A DNA stretch of 64,000 nt from positions 2,170,001 to 2,234,000 of the forward strand of contig CAWHMK010000001.1 in the NCBI GenBank assembly GCA_963830545.1, given 5' to 3'. The stretch is from DATGJX01 sp963830545. GTDB taxonomy: Bacteria; Vulcanimicrobiota; Vulcanimicrobiia; Vulcanimicrobiales; Vulcanimicrobiaceae. Shown piece by piece: positions 1 through 8,775 of this stretch. Under the pieces are notes generated by a model. The model had not been told where the DNA came from, searched no databases, and worked only from the letters and a program-made list of their open reading frames with translations. Positions within the stretch are counted from its first letter, which is position 1. Each line of letters opens with the position of its first letter. The position numbers and the translations under genes were made by a program.

Positions 1-1
1 T

Positions 2-574
2 TTCCGCGCGATCCGCGAGCGAGTCGTTCCGTTCCTGCGGACCTACTCGTTCGTGCGTCTCTGGTTTCCGGCGTGTTCGACCGGCGAGGACGTCTACACG
101 GTCGCGTCCATTTTGCTCGAAGAAGGCGTCCTGGATCGCTGCATGATCTACGCGACGGACATGAGCGATATTGCGCTCGCGCACGCCCGTGGAGGGACGT
201 ATCAGGCGCAGTCGCTCGAAGAATTTGCGAACGACTACCGGCTCAGCGGCGGCCGCGGCTCCATCTCCGAATTCTGCGAGTGGAACGAAAACCTGGTGCA
301 ATTCAAGGAAGGTCTGCAGCGTCAACTGATCTTCTCGACGCACAGTTTGGCCACCGATGCATCGCTCAATGAATTCCACGCCATCATCGCACGCGGCATC
401 TTGCCGCAATTCAGCAAATCGCTGCAATACCGGGTTCACAACCTTTTCTTGCAGAGCCTAACGCGTTTCGGATTCATCTGCTTGAGTTCTGCCGAATCGC
501 TGCACGCCACGCCGCACGAGGGCGCATTCCGCAAGGTCGACGAGGTGTTTCCGATCTATCGCCGCATGCGCTAG
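2..574 (+). CDS. cheR: CheR-type chemoreceptor glutamate methyltransferase, 5' partial
   Basis: The reading frame is open from base 2, so the start lies outside the window. The visible part is about 190 residues and covers the SAM-binding catalytic domain. The motif WFPACSTGEDVYTVAS matches the GCSTGEEPYS-type motif I of CheR. It is followed by an IYATDMSDIALAHAR segment, where the acidic residue binds SAM ribose, and by a C-terminal RVHNLFLQSLTRFGFICL strand region. CheR enzymes methylate receptor glutamates in the cytoplasm using SAM. No other chemotaxis gene is visible, so it could be a CheR-like protein of a signalling cluster upstream. It converges on queA with almost no gap. Confidence 0.8.
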   Translation, partial: FRAIRERVVPFLRTYSFVRLWFPACSTGEDVYTVASILLEEGVLDRCMIYATDMSDIALAHARGGTYQAQSLEEFANDYRLSGGRGSISEFCEWNENLVQFKEGLQRQLIFSTHSLATDASLNEFHAIIARGILPQFSKSLQYRVHNLFLQSLTRFGFICLSSAESLHATPHEGAFRKVDEVFPIYRRMR

Positions 575-1585
575 CTAGCGCAGCAGCAGGTGCACGTCGC
601 CGAATTCGTGCCAGAGTAGGCCGGCAGCGAGAGCGCGATCGTATGCCGCTTCCAGGAATTGCGGCACAACGAACGCTTCGAGCATGTTCAAATGCGATGC
701 CCGCGGTTCGTGAAAGCCGGTGAGCAGGCCGTCGACGACGCGCGGGGGATGCGCCGGATCGACGATGCGAGAAGTCCAGCCCTGGAGCGCATGAACTTCC
801 CCGCATGCGTCAGCTGCAGTTTCCAATGCGCGAACCACTGTCGTCCCGGCGGCAATGATGCGCCCCGAGCTCTTGCGCGCTGCATTGATCGCAGCAGCCG
901 TCCAAGCGGGAACGCGCACGCGCTCGTCGAGAGGCGGCTCGTGCGACTCGGGACTCGAGACGCCGCAGTGCAGTGTAATCGAGGCAACGTTTACATTGCT
1001 GCGGTAGAGCGAATCGAGCACGCGAAGCGTGAATGGGCGGCCGGCCGAGGGCATTTCGACCGATCCCGGCTCGCGCGCGAAAATCGTTTGATAGTAGTCG
1101 ATCGGAAACGTCTCTTCGACGTACGCGTATGAAATCGGGCGCGCGTAGGAATGAAGATACGCGCTCGTATCGCCGGCCGGCGTAAAATTCGCGTACCACA
1201 ACCGCGCGCTGCCGGCATGGACCGGCGCGAGCAGTTCGGCCAAGCCGCCCGCCGGCAATGCGAAACGCTCGCCGGCGCGAAGCAGCGGCGCGTTCCGCGG
1301 CTCCACGATCCACAATACTTTCGAGAGACGCGTAGAAAGATGCAGTTGAATCTCGCTGCCGTTCGCGCGTCGAGCGGAAAGCGCCGCCGGAATCGTCGCC
1401 GAGTCGTTCACGACGAGCAGATCGCCGGCACGCATATATTTCGCGATATCCAGAAAACGCCCGACCTCGTGCGTGCCGGCGCGCGCATCACTGACCAGCA
1501 TACTCACGCCGTCGCGCGCGAGCCCCCGCAGTTCCGCCGGGCTCCCTGCTTCACGCTCTTTGGGCAGATCAAACGCCTGCGGCAA
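575..1585 (-). CDS. queA: S-adenosylmethionine:tRNA ribosyltransferase-isomerase (QueA-like)
   Basis: QueA transfers and isomerises the ribosyl group of SAM onto 7-aminomethyl-7-deazaguanine at the tRNA wobble position, giving epoxyqueuosine. The protein has 336 residues, slightly shorter than typical QueA. Family landmarks are the N-terminal FDLPKE start, GDLLVVNDSATIPA, the central GTTVVRALETA motif and the C-terminal GLLTGFHEPRASHLNMLEAF. The last matches the canonical GFHxPxSSHLML region less closely than classical enzymes, so this is a QueA-like variant. It overlaps the end of the upstream SDR gene by 17 bp on the same strand, suggesting joint transcription. No other queuosine gene is visible here. 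Confidence 0.87.
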   Translation of the reverse strand: MPQAFDLPKEREAGSPAELRGLARDGVSMLVSDARAGTHEVGRFLDIAKYMRAGDLLVVNDSATIPAALSARRANGSEIQLHLSTRLSKVLWIVEPRNAPLLRAGERFALPAGGLAELLAPVHAGSARLWYANFTPAGDTSAYLHSYARPISYAYVEETFPIDYYQTIFAREPGSVEMPSAGRPFTLRVLDSLYRSNVNVASITLHCGVSSPESHEPPLDERVRVPAWTAAAINAARKSSGRIIAAGTTVVRALETAADACGEVHALQGWTSRIVDPAHPPRVVDGLLTGFHEPRASHLNMLEAFVVPQFLEAAYDRALAAGLLWHEFGDVHLLLR

Positions 1586-2291
1586 CGCTCTGCACCTCTA
1601 CACGCGCGTAGTCGTAGCCGGCCGGCCAAATGCGTTCCACCGCATCGACGAATGCAGGTGCAACGCTCTCAGGCAACGGCAAACCTGACAGATCTTCGCC
1701 CGGTTCCGCGTCGCGATGCATTTGCGTGTTCATATTGCCCGGATCCGCGGAGAGCACGCGTATCCCCGTGTCCGTCAACTCTGCCGCGAGTATCCGGGAG
1801 AGGTGATCGAGCGCAGCTTTGCTGGTTCCATACGCGCCCCAACCTGGGTACGCATTGACCGCCGCGTCTGAGGTCACGTTCACGATGAGGCCGCCGCCTC
1901 GCGCGCGCATGTGCGGAATGACTGCCTGAGCGATTGCAAGCGGAGCGCGCACGTTCGTTTCCATCACTTCGAAGAATGCAGCAGAGGTGAGATCTTCCAG
2001 GCGCGGCATGGGGGAACCGCCGAGCACTGAGGCGTTATTGACCAGGACGTCGATGCGGCCGAACTGCGCAACGGCGTCGCGGACGAGCTCACGCATCCCG
2101 CGATCGTCGGTCGCGTCTATCGCGCCGATCAGGACGTCCGTCTCGCGGCTCAGTTCGTCGACGAGATGCCGCAGCGGAGCTTCACTGCGCGCCGTGAGGA
2201 CGAGTCGCGATCCACGCTCGGCCCACTCCCGGGCCAGCGCGGCGCCCAGCCCGCGCGACGCGCCGGTGATGAGCACTACTTGTTCGTTCAT
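1569..2291 (-). CDS. SDR-family short-chain dehydrogenase/reductase
   Basis: I chose the ATG at 2291 because the protein then begins directly with the Rossmann fold (MNEQVVLITGASRGLG); upstream in-frame sequence looks non-coding. About 240 residues. The TGASRGLG dinucleotide-binding motif is at residues 8-15, NNAS follows in beta-4, and the active site shows a Ser in VNVTSDAAVN and a YxxxK as GAYGTSKAAL. The substrate cannot be read from sequence; classical SDRs reduce or oxidise alcohols and ketones with NAD(P)H. It lies 52 bp downstream of the kinase-regulator gene on the same strand and overlaps queA, so the three may form one transcript. Confidence 0.85.
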   Translation of the reverse strand: MNEQVVLITGASRGLGAALAREWAERGSRLVLTARSEAPLRHLVDELSRETDVLIGAIDATDDRGMRELVRDAVAQFGRIDVLVNNASVLGGSPMPRLEDLTSAAFFEVMETNVRAPLAIAQAVIPHMRARGGGLIVNVTSDAAVNAYPGWGAYGTSKAALDHLSRILAAELTDTGIRVLSADPGNMNTQMHRDAEPGEDLSGLPLPESVAPAFVDAVERIWPAGYDYARVEVQSVAAGV

Positions 2292-2343
2292 GTCGGAAGC
2301 ATATCGCCCGGCCGTCGTCGACCGCGCCGTACGAAAGGGCAGG

Positions 2344-4068
2344 TTACAGCATGCCGCGCTCGCGAGCGATTGCGACGGCTTCCGTACGCCGTTTGGCACC
2401 CAGCCGCGAAAACAACGAGGTGACGTGGAATTTCACCGTGCGCTCGGAGATGCGCAGGCGCTGCGCGATCTGCGCGTTCGTGTGACCCAGCGCGAGTAAT
2501 TTCAGTACGTCGTTTTCGCGCGGCGTCAGCCGTTCTCCATGCGCAAACGGCGCGTGCACGCCGCTGCCGAAAACCGTGCGTCCCTCGATGCCGCCGCGAA
2601 TGGCCCCCAGGAGATCCTCGGCGGGCGAGCCTTTGAGGACGTATCCCCGAGCGCCCGCATCGAGCGCCGCCCGCACGCGTTCTTCGCCCCCGTAAGCGGA
2701 GAAGATGACGATTGCGGCACGCGGGAAACGTTCGCGGAGCAATGCGACCGCACTCGCACCGTGCGCCTGCGGCAATTCCCAGTCAAGCACGATTGCGTCT
2801 GCATCGCGAGTGAGGGCTGCCGCACTTTGCGAGGCTTCCACCACGGAAAAGTCGGGTTGCGTGCCGATGACGGCCACGATCCCGTCTCGCACGATCGGGT
2901 GATCGTCGACGACGGATATGCGCAATCTCATAGCCTGCGCCGTCGGCAGCCTCGCGCGCACTTCCGTTCCGCCTCCCGGCCGGCGGCGCACGCTCAAACG
3001 GCCGCCGATGCTTTGCGCGCGCTCCTGCATGCCCGTGATGCCGAATCCGCCCGCTTGGCGCGGCGCGACGCCCTTTCCGTCGTCGCGCACCGTCAAAACG
3101 AATGTTCCGCGCGACCGTGCCGCTTCAATCCAAACGTTCTTTGCCTTCGCATGACGGCGCACGTTGGTAAGCGCCTCTTGGCAGATTGCATATGCCGCGC
3201 GTTCGACCGCGGGATGCGTCGCGGCCGCATCGACCTGCAGGTGCACGGGAACACCGGTCTGCGAGGTGAACGTGCGCGCAAGACCTGCAAGCGCCGCATC
3301 GAGCGGTCCGCCCGAATCCGGCGCCGTTCGCAGCGCTTCCACCGAACGGCGCGCGCGGGTCACGCTTTCGCGTGCGACCGAAAGCGCCGATGCGATTTTT
3401 TGCGCGGGCTCGCCTTTTCGCTCGAGATGATGCAGTGCCGCTTCCAGCTGCAGCGTGATAGCGGTCAAGTCTTGTGCGAACGTGTCGTGTAAATCGCGCG
3501 CGAGCTCCGCTCGTTCGCGCATTCGCGCAAGCTGCGTCGCGGTTTCCGCAAGTCGCGCGCGCTCGACGGCTATGCCGAGTTGATCGGCAATGGTTCCGAG
3601 AACGCGCAAATCGTTCCGCTCGATCTTTCGCAGTCCTGGCTTCGTCAGATTCATCAAACCGAGATCCCGGCCGCCGAACCGGATCGCGACGCTGGCGTGA
3701 TAAGCGATTCCGCTCGTCAGCGCCGTCTGATTGCGCAAGACCGCCGGACGCAGGCGGCTGCACTCGATGGCGTCTACATTGTGCGAGCCGAGTTCGCCCT
3801 CCAGCAGCGACTCGATGCACCAGCATTTCGATCCGGCCATTCGTACGGGCTCACGCAGAAACGGCGGAAGATTGTACGACGCGGCGAGATAAAATTTCCG
3901 CGTGCGTTCGTCGCGAAGCCAAATCCAGCCGGACTCGCAGGTGAGCAGCCCGGCGGCCAGTTCCAGCGTACGTTCGAGCGCGGCGGAAACGTCGGCCGAG
4001 CGATTCAGAGCTTCGGCGATCACCGCAAGGATCTCCAGTTCGCGCGCGTCGCGCCGCCGGGCAACCAT
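2344..4068 (-). CDS. NarX-type histidine kinase fused to NarL/LuxR-type response regulator
   Basis: A 574-residue cytoplasmic protein with five parts: an N-terminal GAF-like sensor (about 15-170), a HisKA_3 dimerisation segment with the phospho-accepting His at about 194 (LARDLHDTFAQDL), a HATPase domain (about 285-375, N box EALTNVRRHA, G box DDGKGV), a receiver domain from Met380 with phospho-acceptor Asp at about 429, and a C-terminal LuxR helix-turn-helix (about 510-565, LTPRENDVLKLLALGHTNAQIA). No membrane segment is seen. Kinase and regulator of this type are normally separate genes with an ATGA overlap. Met380 (codon start at 2931) reads like a natural regulator start and the DNA there contains ATGA, so the fusion may be an indel artefact. 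The signal is unknown. Confidence 0.85.
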   Translation of the reverse strand: MVARRRDARELEILAVIAEALNRSADVSAALERTLELAAGLLTCESGWIWLRDERTRKFYLAASYNLPPFLREPVRMAGSKCWCIESLLEGELGSHNVDAIECSRLRPAVLRNQTALTSGIAYHASVAIRFGGRDLGLMNLTKPGLRKIERNDLRVLGTIADQLGIAVERARLAETATQLARMRERAELARDLHDTFAQDLTAITLQLEAALHHLERKGEPAQKIASALSVARESVTRARRSVEALRTAPDSGGPLDAALAGLARTFTSQTGVPVHLQVDAAATHPAVERAAYAICQEALTNVRRHAKAKNVWIEAARSRGTFVLTVRDDGKGVAPRQAGGFGITGMQERAQSIGGRLSVRRRPGGGTEVRARLPTAQAMRLRISVVDDHPIVRDGIVAVIGTQPDFSVVEASQSAAALTRDADAIVLDWELPQAHGASAVALLRERFPRAAIVIFSAYGGEERVRAALDAGARGYVLKGSPAEDLLGAIRGGIEGRTVFGSGVHAPFAHGERLTPRENDVLKLLALGHTNAQIAQRLRISERTVKFHVTSLFSRLGAKRRTEAVAIARERGML

Positions 4069-4116
4069 GCGCGCAGCCCTTTGCCGCGCGGAAGGGCGGA
4101 GCCTTTGCGCAGACTA

Positions 4117-4356
4117 ATGGTGAAGAACATGACGAGCGACATCATTACCGACGTGTTCGCCTGGGCGCCGCTGACGGCGTTCGTCATCGTGTTGGCGATT
4201 CTGTACCTTGCAACGCGGCGCGAGCCGGCGCAGCGCGTTCCGATGGGCAAGACGTACGCATGCGCTCAGTGCGGCCGCCGCGGCGGCCACGAGCACATGG
4301 TGCCGGTAACGCACGAAGGTGCCGTCGTGTGGTATTGCGGGCGCTGCGCGCACTAG
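4117..4356 (+). CDS. Small membrane protein with C-terminal zinc-ribbon
   Basis: About 79 residues from the ATG at 4117; another in-frame ATG is at 4129. It has one strongly hydrophobic segment (about 15-33, LTAFVIVLAILYLAT) and then a cytoplasm-type tail with two CxxC knuckles (CAQC and CGRC) separated by a His-containing stretch, a likely zinc ribbon. I do not recognise the family. It is transcribed divergently from the kinase-regulator gene, 48 bp away, and is followed by a strong intrinsic terminator, so it is probably a single-gene unit. Confidence 0.6.
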   Translation: MVKNMTSDIITDVFAWAPLTAFVIVLAILYLATRREPAQRVPMGKTYACAQCGRRGGHEHMVPVTHEGAVVWYCGRCAH

Positions 4357-4458
4357 GGAGCCCGGCCCTGACCAAAAAATCGCCACGACTGCATCACGGA
4401 GACTTCTTGAGCGATTTCTAGCAAGCAGGCACGCCGCCGGCCTTTCCGCACTAGAAAT

Positions 4459-4480
4459 TCCCGCACGCTGCGGGATTTTT
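4459..4480 (+). terminator. Rho-independent terminator after the zinc-ribbon membrane gene
   Basis: A perfect 7-bp stem TCCCGCA / TGCGGGA with the 3-nt loop CGC is followed directly by TTTTT. It insulates the small gene from gdhA, whose own ribosome binding site begins about 35 bp downstream. Confidence 0.8.
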
Positions 4481-4528
4481 GCTATTTTAGAGGGACCGCG
4501 TATTTTTGCCTAAGACGGAGGTTTCCCG

Positions 4529-5800
4529 ATGGCCCTCGATATTTCTGCGGTTCAAGCCGAGCAAAACGTTTGGCAGATGGCACAGCAGCAACTCGACGAG
4601 GTTGCCGGTCTGATCGGTTTGAACGAATCGATTCACGGCTATTTGCGCGAACCGAAGCGTGTGTTGGAAGTGTCCGTCCCGGTGCGAATGGACAGCGGCG
4701 TTTTCCGCATGTTCAAAGGCTACCGCGTGCAGCACAACATGGCGCGCGGGCCGTCGAAGGGCGGCATCCGGTTCCACCCGGCCGTGTCGCTCGACGAAGT
4801 CAAAGCGCTCGCAATGTGGATGACGTGGAAATGTTCGCTCGTCAACATTCCGTTCGGCGGCGCCAAAGGCGGCGTGATCTGCGATCCGAAATCGATGTCG
4901 ATGCAGGAAGTCGAAAACCTCACTCGCCGATTTACCAGCGAAATCTCCATCATCATCGGACCGGATAAAGACATTCCCGCACCCGACGTCTATACGACGC
5001 CGCAAGTGATGGCGTGGATTATGGACACGTATTCGATGCAGTGCGGATTTTCCGTTCCCGGCGTCGTGACCGGTAAACCCGTCGCGATCGGCGGTTCGCT
5101 CGGGCGCGACAAAGCAACCGCGCGCGGATGCCTTTACGTCGTCAATGAAGCCATGCGCGTGAAAGGGATGCCTTCGAGCGGCGCTCGCGTTGCAATTCAA
5201 GGATTCGGAAACGCGGGCATGCACGCGGCGGATTTGATGCAGCGGGACGGCTACGCGATCGTCGCGGTTTCGGATTCTCGGGGCGGCGTGGGTAATCCGA
5301 GAGGACTAGACGTCGCCGGCGTCATCGCGCACAAGACGGAAACCGGATCCGTCGTCGGATTCACCGGCGGCGAGAGGCTCACGAACAAAGAGGTTCTCGA
5401 GTACGACTGCGACGTACTCGTGCCGGCGGCACTCGAGAAGGTGCTCACCGCGGATAACGCGCCCCGCGTACGCGCCGGCATCGTTGCCGAAGCCGCGAAC
5501 GGCCCGACGCTGCCTGAAGCGGATCGCATTTTGTTCGATCGTGGGATTATCGTACTCCCCGACATTCTTGCGAATGCGGGCGGCGTCACCGTTTCCTACT
5601 TCGAATGGGTGCAAGACTTGCAAGAAAACTTCTGGGAAGAAGATGAAATCAACGAGCGCCTCAAACGCAAAATGACACGCGCGTTCAAAGACACGTACGA
5701 CCAGTCGCAGCAGTTGGGCGTCGACATGCGGCAGGGTGCCTACGCCGTGGCCGTGAGCCGCGTTGCGGAGGCCACAAAACTGCGCGGGTTGTATCCCTAG
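4529..5800 (+). CDS. gdhA: Glu/Leu/Phe/Val dehydrogenase (glutamate dehydrogenase)
   Basis: This enzyme oxidatively deaminates glutamate to 2-oxoglutarate and ammonia, or the reverse. It has 423 residues, the usual length of the smaller hexameric GDH family. The substrate site shows GPSKGGIRFHP and the catalytic Lys motif PFGGAKGGV; the Rossmann segment is IQGFGNAGMHAA. The start is supported by GGAGG seven bases upstream of the ATG. Proline dehydrogenase follows after 3 bp, so a catabolic role (proline to glutamate to 2-oxoglutarate) is likely, although the P5C dehydrogenase linking them is not in the window. Cofactor preference cannot be assigned. Confidence 0.93.
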   Translation: MALDISAVQAEQNVWQMAQQQLDEVAGLIGLNESIHGYLREPKRVLEVSVPVRMDSGVFRMFKGYRVQHNMARGPSKGGIRFHPAVSLDEVKALAMWMTWKCSLVNIPFGGAKGGVICDPKSMSMQEVENLTRRFTSEISIIIGPDKDIPAPDVYTTPQVMAWIMDTYSMQCGFSVPGVVTGKPVAIGGSLGRDKATARGCLYVVNEAMRVKGMPSSGARVAIQGFGNAGMHAADLMQRDGYAIVAVSDSRGGVGNPRGLDVAGVIAHKTETGSVVGFTGGERLTNKEVLEYDCDVLVPAALEKVLTADNAPRVRAGIVAEAANGPTLPEADRILFDRGIIVLPDILANAGGVTVSYFEWVQDLQENFWEEDEINERLKRKMTRAFKDTYDQSQQLGVDMRQGAYAVAVSRVAEATKLRGLYP

Positions 5801-5803
5801 GAT

Positions 5804-6730
5804 GTGATACTCGATCGGCCCCTTCGCGCGGCAATTCTGGCTGCGGCCGACAACGCCGCCGTTCGGCGCGTCGTAAGCCGCTACGGTTTTCGATTCGGCG
5901 CGAAGCGGTTCGTCGCGGGCGAAGAAGCAACCGATTTTCTCGCGGTGGCGCGAGGCTTGAACGCGCAAGGCTTCGCACTTGCGTGCGGGGTACTCGGTGA
6001 GGGCGTTTCGAGCGCACGAGAAGCGCGCGGGGCCGCAGACCAGTATTGCGAGCTCCTGCGCACATTCGCCGAACAGCGTATCGACGCGAACGTGGCGTTC
6101 AAACTCACCCACGTCGGGCTCGACATCGATGGCAGCCTTGCGCTGGAGAATGCGATGCGCATTGCGCATGCCGCCGCCGAGACCGGCAATACCATGCGGT
6201 TGGACATGGAGCAATCCCGCTATGTCGATGCAACGCTCGGCATCTATCGCGAACTTCGCAAAACGTATCGATGCGCCGGCGCAGTATTGCAGTCATACCT
6301 GCAGCGCAGCATGGACGACCTGCGCTCGTTGCTCCCGCTTGCACCGAACTTGCGCATCGTCAAGGGCGCTTATTTGGAGCCGCCGTCGATTGCGTTCCCG
6401 AAGAAGAGGGACGTGGATGCGAACTATCTCGCACTCGTCGAAACTGCGTTATCCGCGGAGGGTTATACGGCTATCGCCACGCACGACCGCCGGATCATCG
6501 ATCGCGTCGTCGAAATGGTCGAGCGCCGAGCTATTCCCAAGCGCGGACGCTTCGAGTTTCAGATGCTCTACGGCATATCGACGCCGTTCGCGAACGACCT
6601 CGTTCGCGCCGGATATCGCGTGCGGCTTGCCGTGCCGTTCGGAACGTATTGGTTTCCGTATCTGATGCGGCGCCTTGCCGAACGCCCCGCAAATCTGGCG
6701 TTTTTCATCAAAGGCGCGTTCACGCGGTGA
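5804..6730 (+). CDS. Proline dehydrogenase (monofunctional)
   Basis: A FAD-dependent TIM-barrel enzyme oxidising proline to pyrroline-5-carboxylate and passing electrons to the quinone pool. 308 residues is typical of the short monofunctional type rather than fused PutA. Visible motifs are MRLDMEQSRYVDATL, VLQSYLQRSMDDL, RIVKGAYLEP and, near the C-terminus, EFQMLYGI and RLAVPFGTYWFPYLMRRLAERP, which lines the proline site. The start is GTG at 5804, three bases after the gdhA stop, so translation is probably coupled. It overlaps the start of the next gene by 4 bp (GTGA), which extends the operon. Confidence 0.92.
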   Translation: MILDRPLRAAILAAADNAAVRRVVSRYGFRFGAKRFVAGEEATDFLAVARGLNAQGFALACGVLGEGVSSAREARGAADQYCELLRTFAEQRIDANVAFKLTHVGLDIDGSLALENAMRIAHAAAETGNTMRLDMEQSRYVDATLGIYRELRKTYRCAGAVLQSYLQRSMDDLRSLLPLAPNLRIVKGAYLEPPSIAFPKKRDVDANYLALVETALSAEGYTAIATHDRRIIDRVVEMVERRAIPKRGRFEFQMLYGISTPFANDLVRAGYRVRLAVPFGTYWFPYLMRRLAERPANLAFFIKGAFTR

Positions 6731-7591
6731 GCCGGCGATTGCGAGGCGTTTGTGCCGCTGCCGTTACGCCGCTGGACTCGAATCTGCGCCCCGATGCAGC
6801 GCGCGCGATCGAATACTACGGTTCGCTGCTTCGTTCGGGATGCGATTCGCTCAACGTACTGGGCACCACCGGCGAGGCGATGTCGATTTCCGCCGGAGAC
6901 CGGTTGCGCTTTATGCAATCCCTTGCAGAAAGCGGTCTACCGCGCGAACGGATCATGATCGGTACGGGTGCCGCAGGCTCTCGGTGACTCGACTCGACTC
7001 ACGCGGAGCGCGTTGGATCTCGGCTTCGGCGCCGCACTCGTCATGCCGCCGTTCTTTTTTCGCGGCGTGCGCGACGACGGCGTTCTGCAATTCTTCGACC
7101 GCTTGTTCAAAGACGTCGATCCGCGCGAACGGAGCATCCTGCTCTACAACTTTCCGGCGATGTCGGGAATTGCGTTTCATCCGGACGCCGTGGACGGGCT
7201 CGTTGCACGGTTTCCGGGCATCATCGCCGGAATCAAAGACAGTTCGAACGATGCGGCGCTTCAGCGCGAAGTGTTCGCGCGCCACCCGGATTTGCTCGTG
7301 TATCCGAGTTCGGAATCATTTTTGAGCAACGCGCGCGAGCGCGGCTTTGCCGGCTGTATCTCCGGAACGGTCGCTTTGTGGCCGGAACTCGCGGCGCGGG
7401 TATGGCATGGCGATGCGGCCGCGCAGGCGGAATTGACGTTGCGGCGCGAATCGTTTTCCGGCCTTCCGCTAATTGCGGCGGTTCGCTGGGTTCTCGCGCA
7501 GCGCACGGGAATAGCCGATTGGGAACGGTGCATGCCGCCGCTCACGCCGCTCGAAGAGCCGGAGCGAGCTAGACTTGAACGACCTCTGTAA
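6727..7591 (+). CDS. Dihydrodipicolinate synthase/aldolase family protein, frameshifted
   Basis: Two frames join into one DapA/NanA-type TIM barrel. The first starts at GTG 6727 and carries the substrate motif LGTTGEAMS; it breaks near 6970-6985. The second resumes at the matching point (ALGDSTRLTRSALDLGFGAA) and contains the YNFP motif and the Schiff-base Lys in GIIAGIKDSS. Joined length is about 287 residues, normal for the family. Members condense pyruvate with an aldehyde or cleave such products. Being in an operon with gdhA and proline dehydrogenase, a role in amino-acid or hydroxyproline-type catabolism is more likely than lysine synthesis, but that is inference. The break looks like an indel error because both halves are conserved. 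Confidence 0.82.
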
Positions 7592-7805
7592 CTTCGGGAA
7601 CGTCGGCGCGGACGACTTGCTCGATCGCGCCTTTGAGCGTCATGTTCGATGCCGGGCAGCCGCCGCACGCGCCGAGCATCTGCACGAACGCCGTGCCGTT
7701 TTCGACCTTGATGAGCCACACTTCACCGCCGTCCATCTGGATACCGGGGCGAACCTTGTCGAGTGCGGCGTTTACGCGTTCTTCGACGCTGCTGCTACTG
7801 TGCAT
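7569..7805 (-). CDS. NifU C-terminal-domain iron-sulfur scaffold protein
   Basis: About 78 residues from the ATG at 7805, chosen because the preceding in-frame residues are not NifU-like. It is a single NifU C-terminal (Nfu) domain: ERVNAALDKVRPGIQMDGG and then the CxxC cluster ligand motif in GACGGCPAS. Such proteins bind a transient Fe-S cluster and pass it to apo-targets in the cytoplasm. It overlaps the 3' end of the aldolase-family gene convergently, and it overlaps the end of the FBP aldolase gene by 11 bp on the same strand. Confidence 0.87.
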   Translation of the reverse strand: MHSSSSVEERVNAALDKVRPGIQMDGGEVWLIKVENGTAFVQMLGACGGCPASNMTLKGAIEQVVRADVPEVTEVVQV

Positions 7806-8703
7806 AACCCTTAATGAGCTCGTGCATGCGGCCCGCAACCTGCAGCGCATCGTTCCAATCGCGCTGCCACATGTTGCGCCCGAAGATGAGCCCGACGCAG
7901 CCGGCCTCCATGGCGATCTGCGCCTTGTGAATCATGTCGTCGTCGCTGATTTTGCTTCCGCCGGAGACCAGCACGAGCGAGCGGCCGGCGGACTTCACGA
8001 CTTTATGCAACCCGTCAAGCTCAGACAGCTCGAGCGTGTTGTAAGGTTTCGGCATCCTGTCCGCGGTCGCGGCATCCCATTTCGGCACGTTCAATTTGAT
8101 GACGTCCGCGCCGACTTCACACGCAACGCGCGCCGCGTAATCGATCGCGTACAAGGAATCGATGCCGCCTTTGGTTTTGATCGCCGCGCCCCGCGGATAC
8201 GCCCAAACGATGAGGGGCATCCCGTACTTCTCGCATTCGCGGCGTACTTCGTTGCACTGGGCGATGTCCACGTCTTGGGCCGGGCTTCCGACGTACAGTG
8301 TGTACCCGACTGCATCCGCACCGAGACGAACCGCGTCTTCAACCGACGACGTCAGCGAACTGAAGGAATCGTCGTCGCTCGGCACGTTCGTCTTGCCGTT
8401 GATTTTCAAGACGAGCGGCACTTTGCCGGCATACGCCTTGTGATATTTTTCCGCCAGGCCGATGTGAAGCGCGACGCCTGAGAACGTGCCCTCGACCGCG
8501 AGCCGGTAGATCCAGTCCGTATCGATCGCGTCGGGATTGGCAAAGAAGTCGACCGGACCATGCTCGAGGCCCTGGTCGATCGGCAGCAACATCAGCGTGC
8601 CGTTCGCGGGGCCGTGTTCGTACATCATGCGGTGCAGCCGCACGCGCTTGCCGGTCGAAAGATTCATCTCGTCGTACGTCGGCCGACGAACCGCTGCTAA
8701 CAT
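7795..8703 (-). CDS. fbaB: Class I fructose-bisphosphate aldolase (archaeal/FbaB-type)
   Basis: A DeoC/LacD-superfamily TIM-barrel aldolase interconverting fructose-1,6-bisphosphate with DHAP and glyceraldehyde-3-phosphate. About 302 residues. Landmarks are LLPIDQGLEHGP near the N-terminus, VGYTLYVGS, VWAYPRG, the Schiff-base Lys region GADVIKLNVPK, and the phosphate-binding VSGGSK and GLIFGRNMWQR. I chose the second ATG (8703): the AGGGAG ribosome site abuts the first ATG (8709) but lies six bases before the second. The much longer in-frame extension upstream runs antisense to the next gene and is rejected. Confidence 0.9.
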   Translation of the reverse strand: MLAAVRRPTYDEMNLSTGKRVRLHRMMYEHGPANGTLMLLPIDQGLEHGPVDFFANPDAIDTDWIYRLAVEGTFSGVALHIGLAEKYHKAYAGKVPLVLKINGKTNVPSDDDSFSSLTSSVEDAVRLGADAVGYTLYVGSPAQDVDIAQCNEVRRECEKYGMPLIVWAYPRGAAIKTKGGIDSLYAIDYAARVACEVGADVIKLNVPKWDAATADRMPKPYNTLELSELDGLHKVVKSAGRSLVLVSGGSKISDDDMIHKAQIAMEAGCVGLIFGRNMWQRDWNDALQVAGRMHELIKGYAQ

Positions 8704-8775
8704 CTGCATCTCCCTTTCGTTGTCCGTGGCGGCTTCTTTGAAGGCGCGCGGCGCCCCTTGAGATAATGCCCCGGC

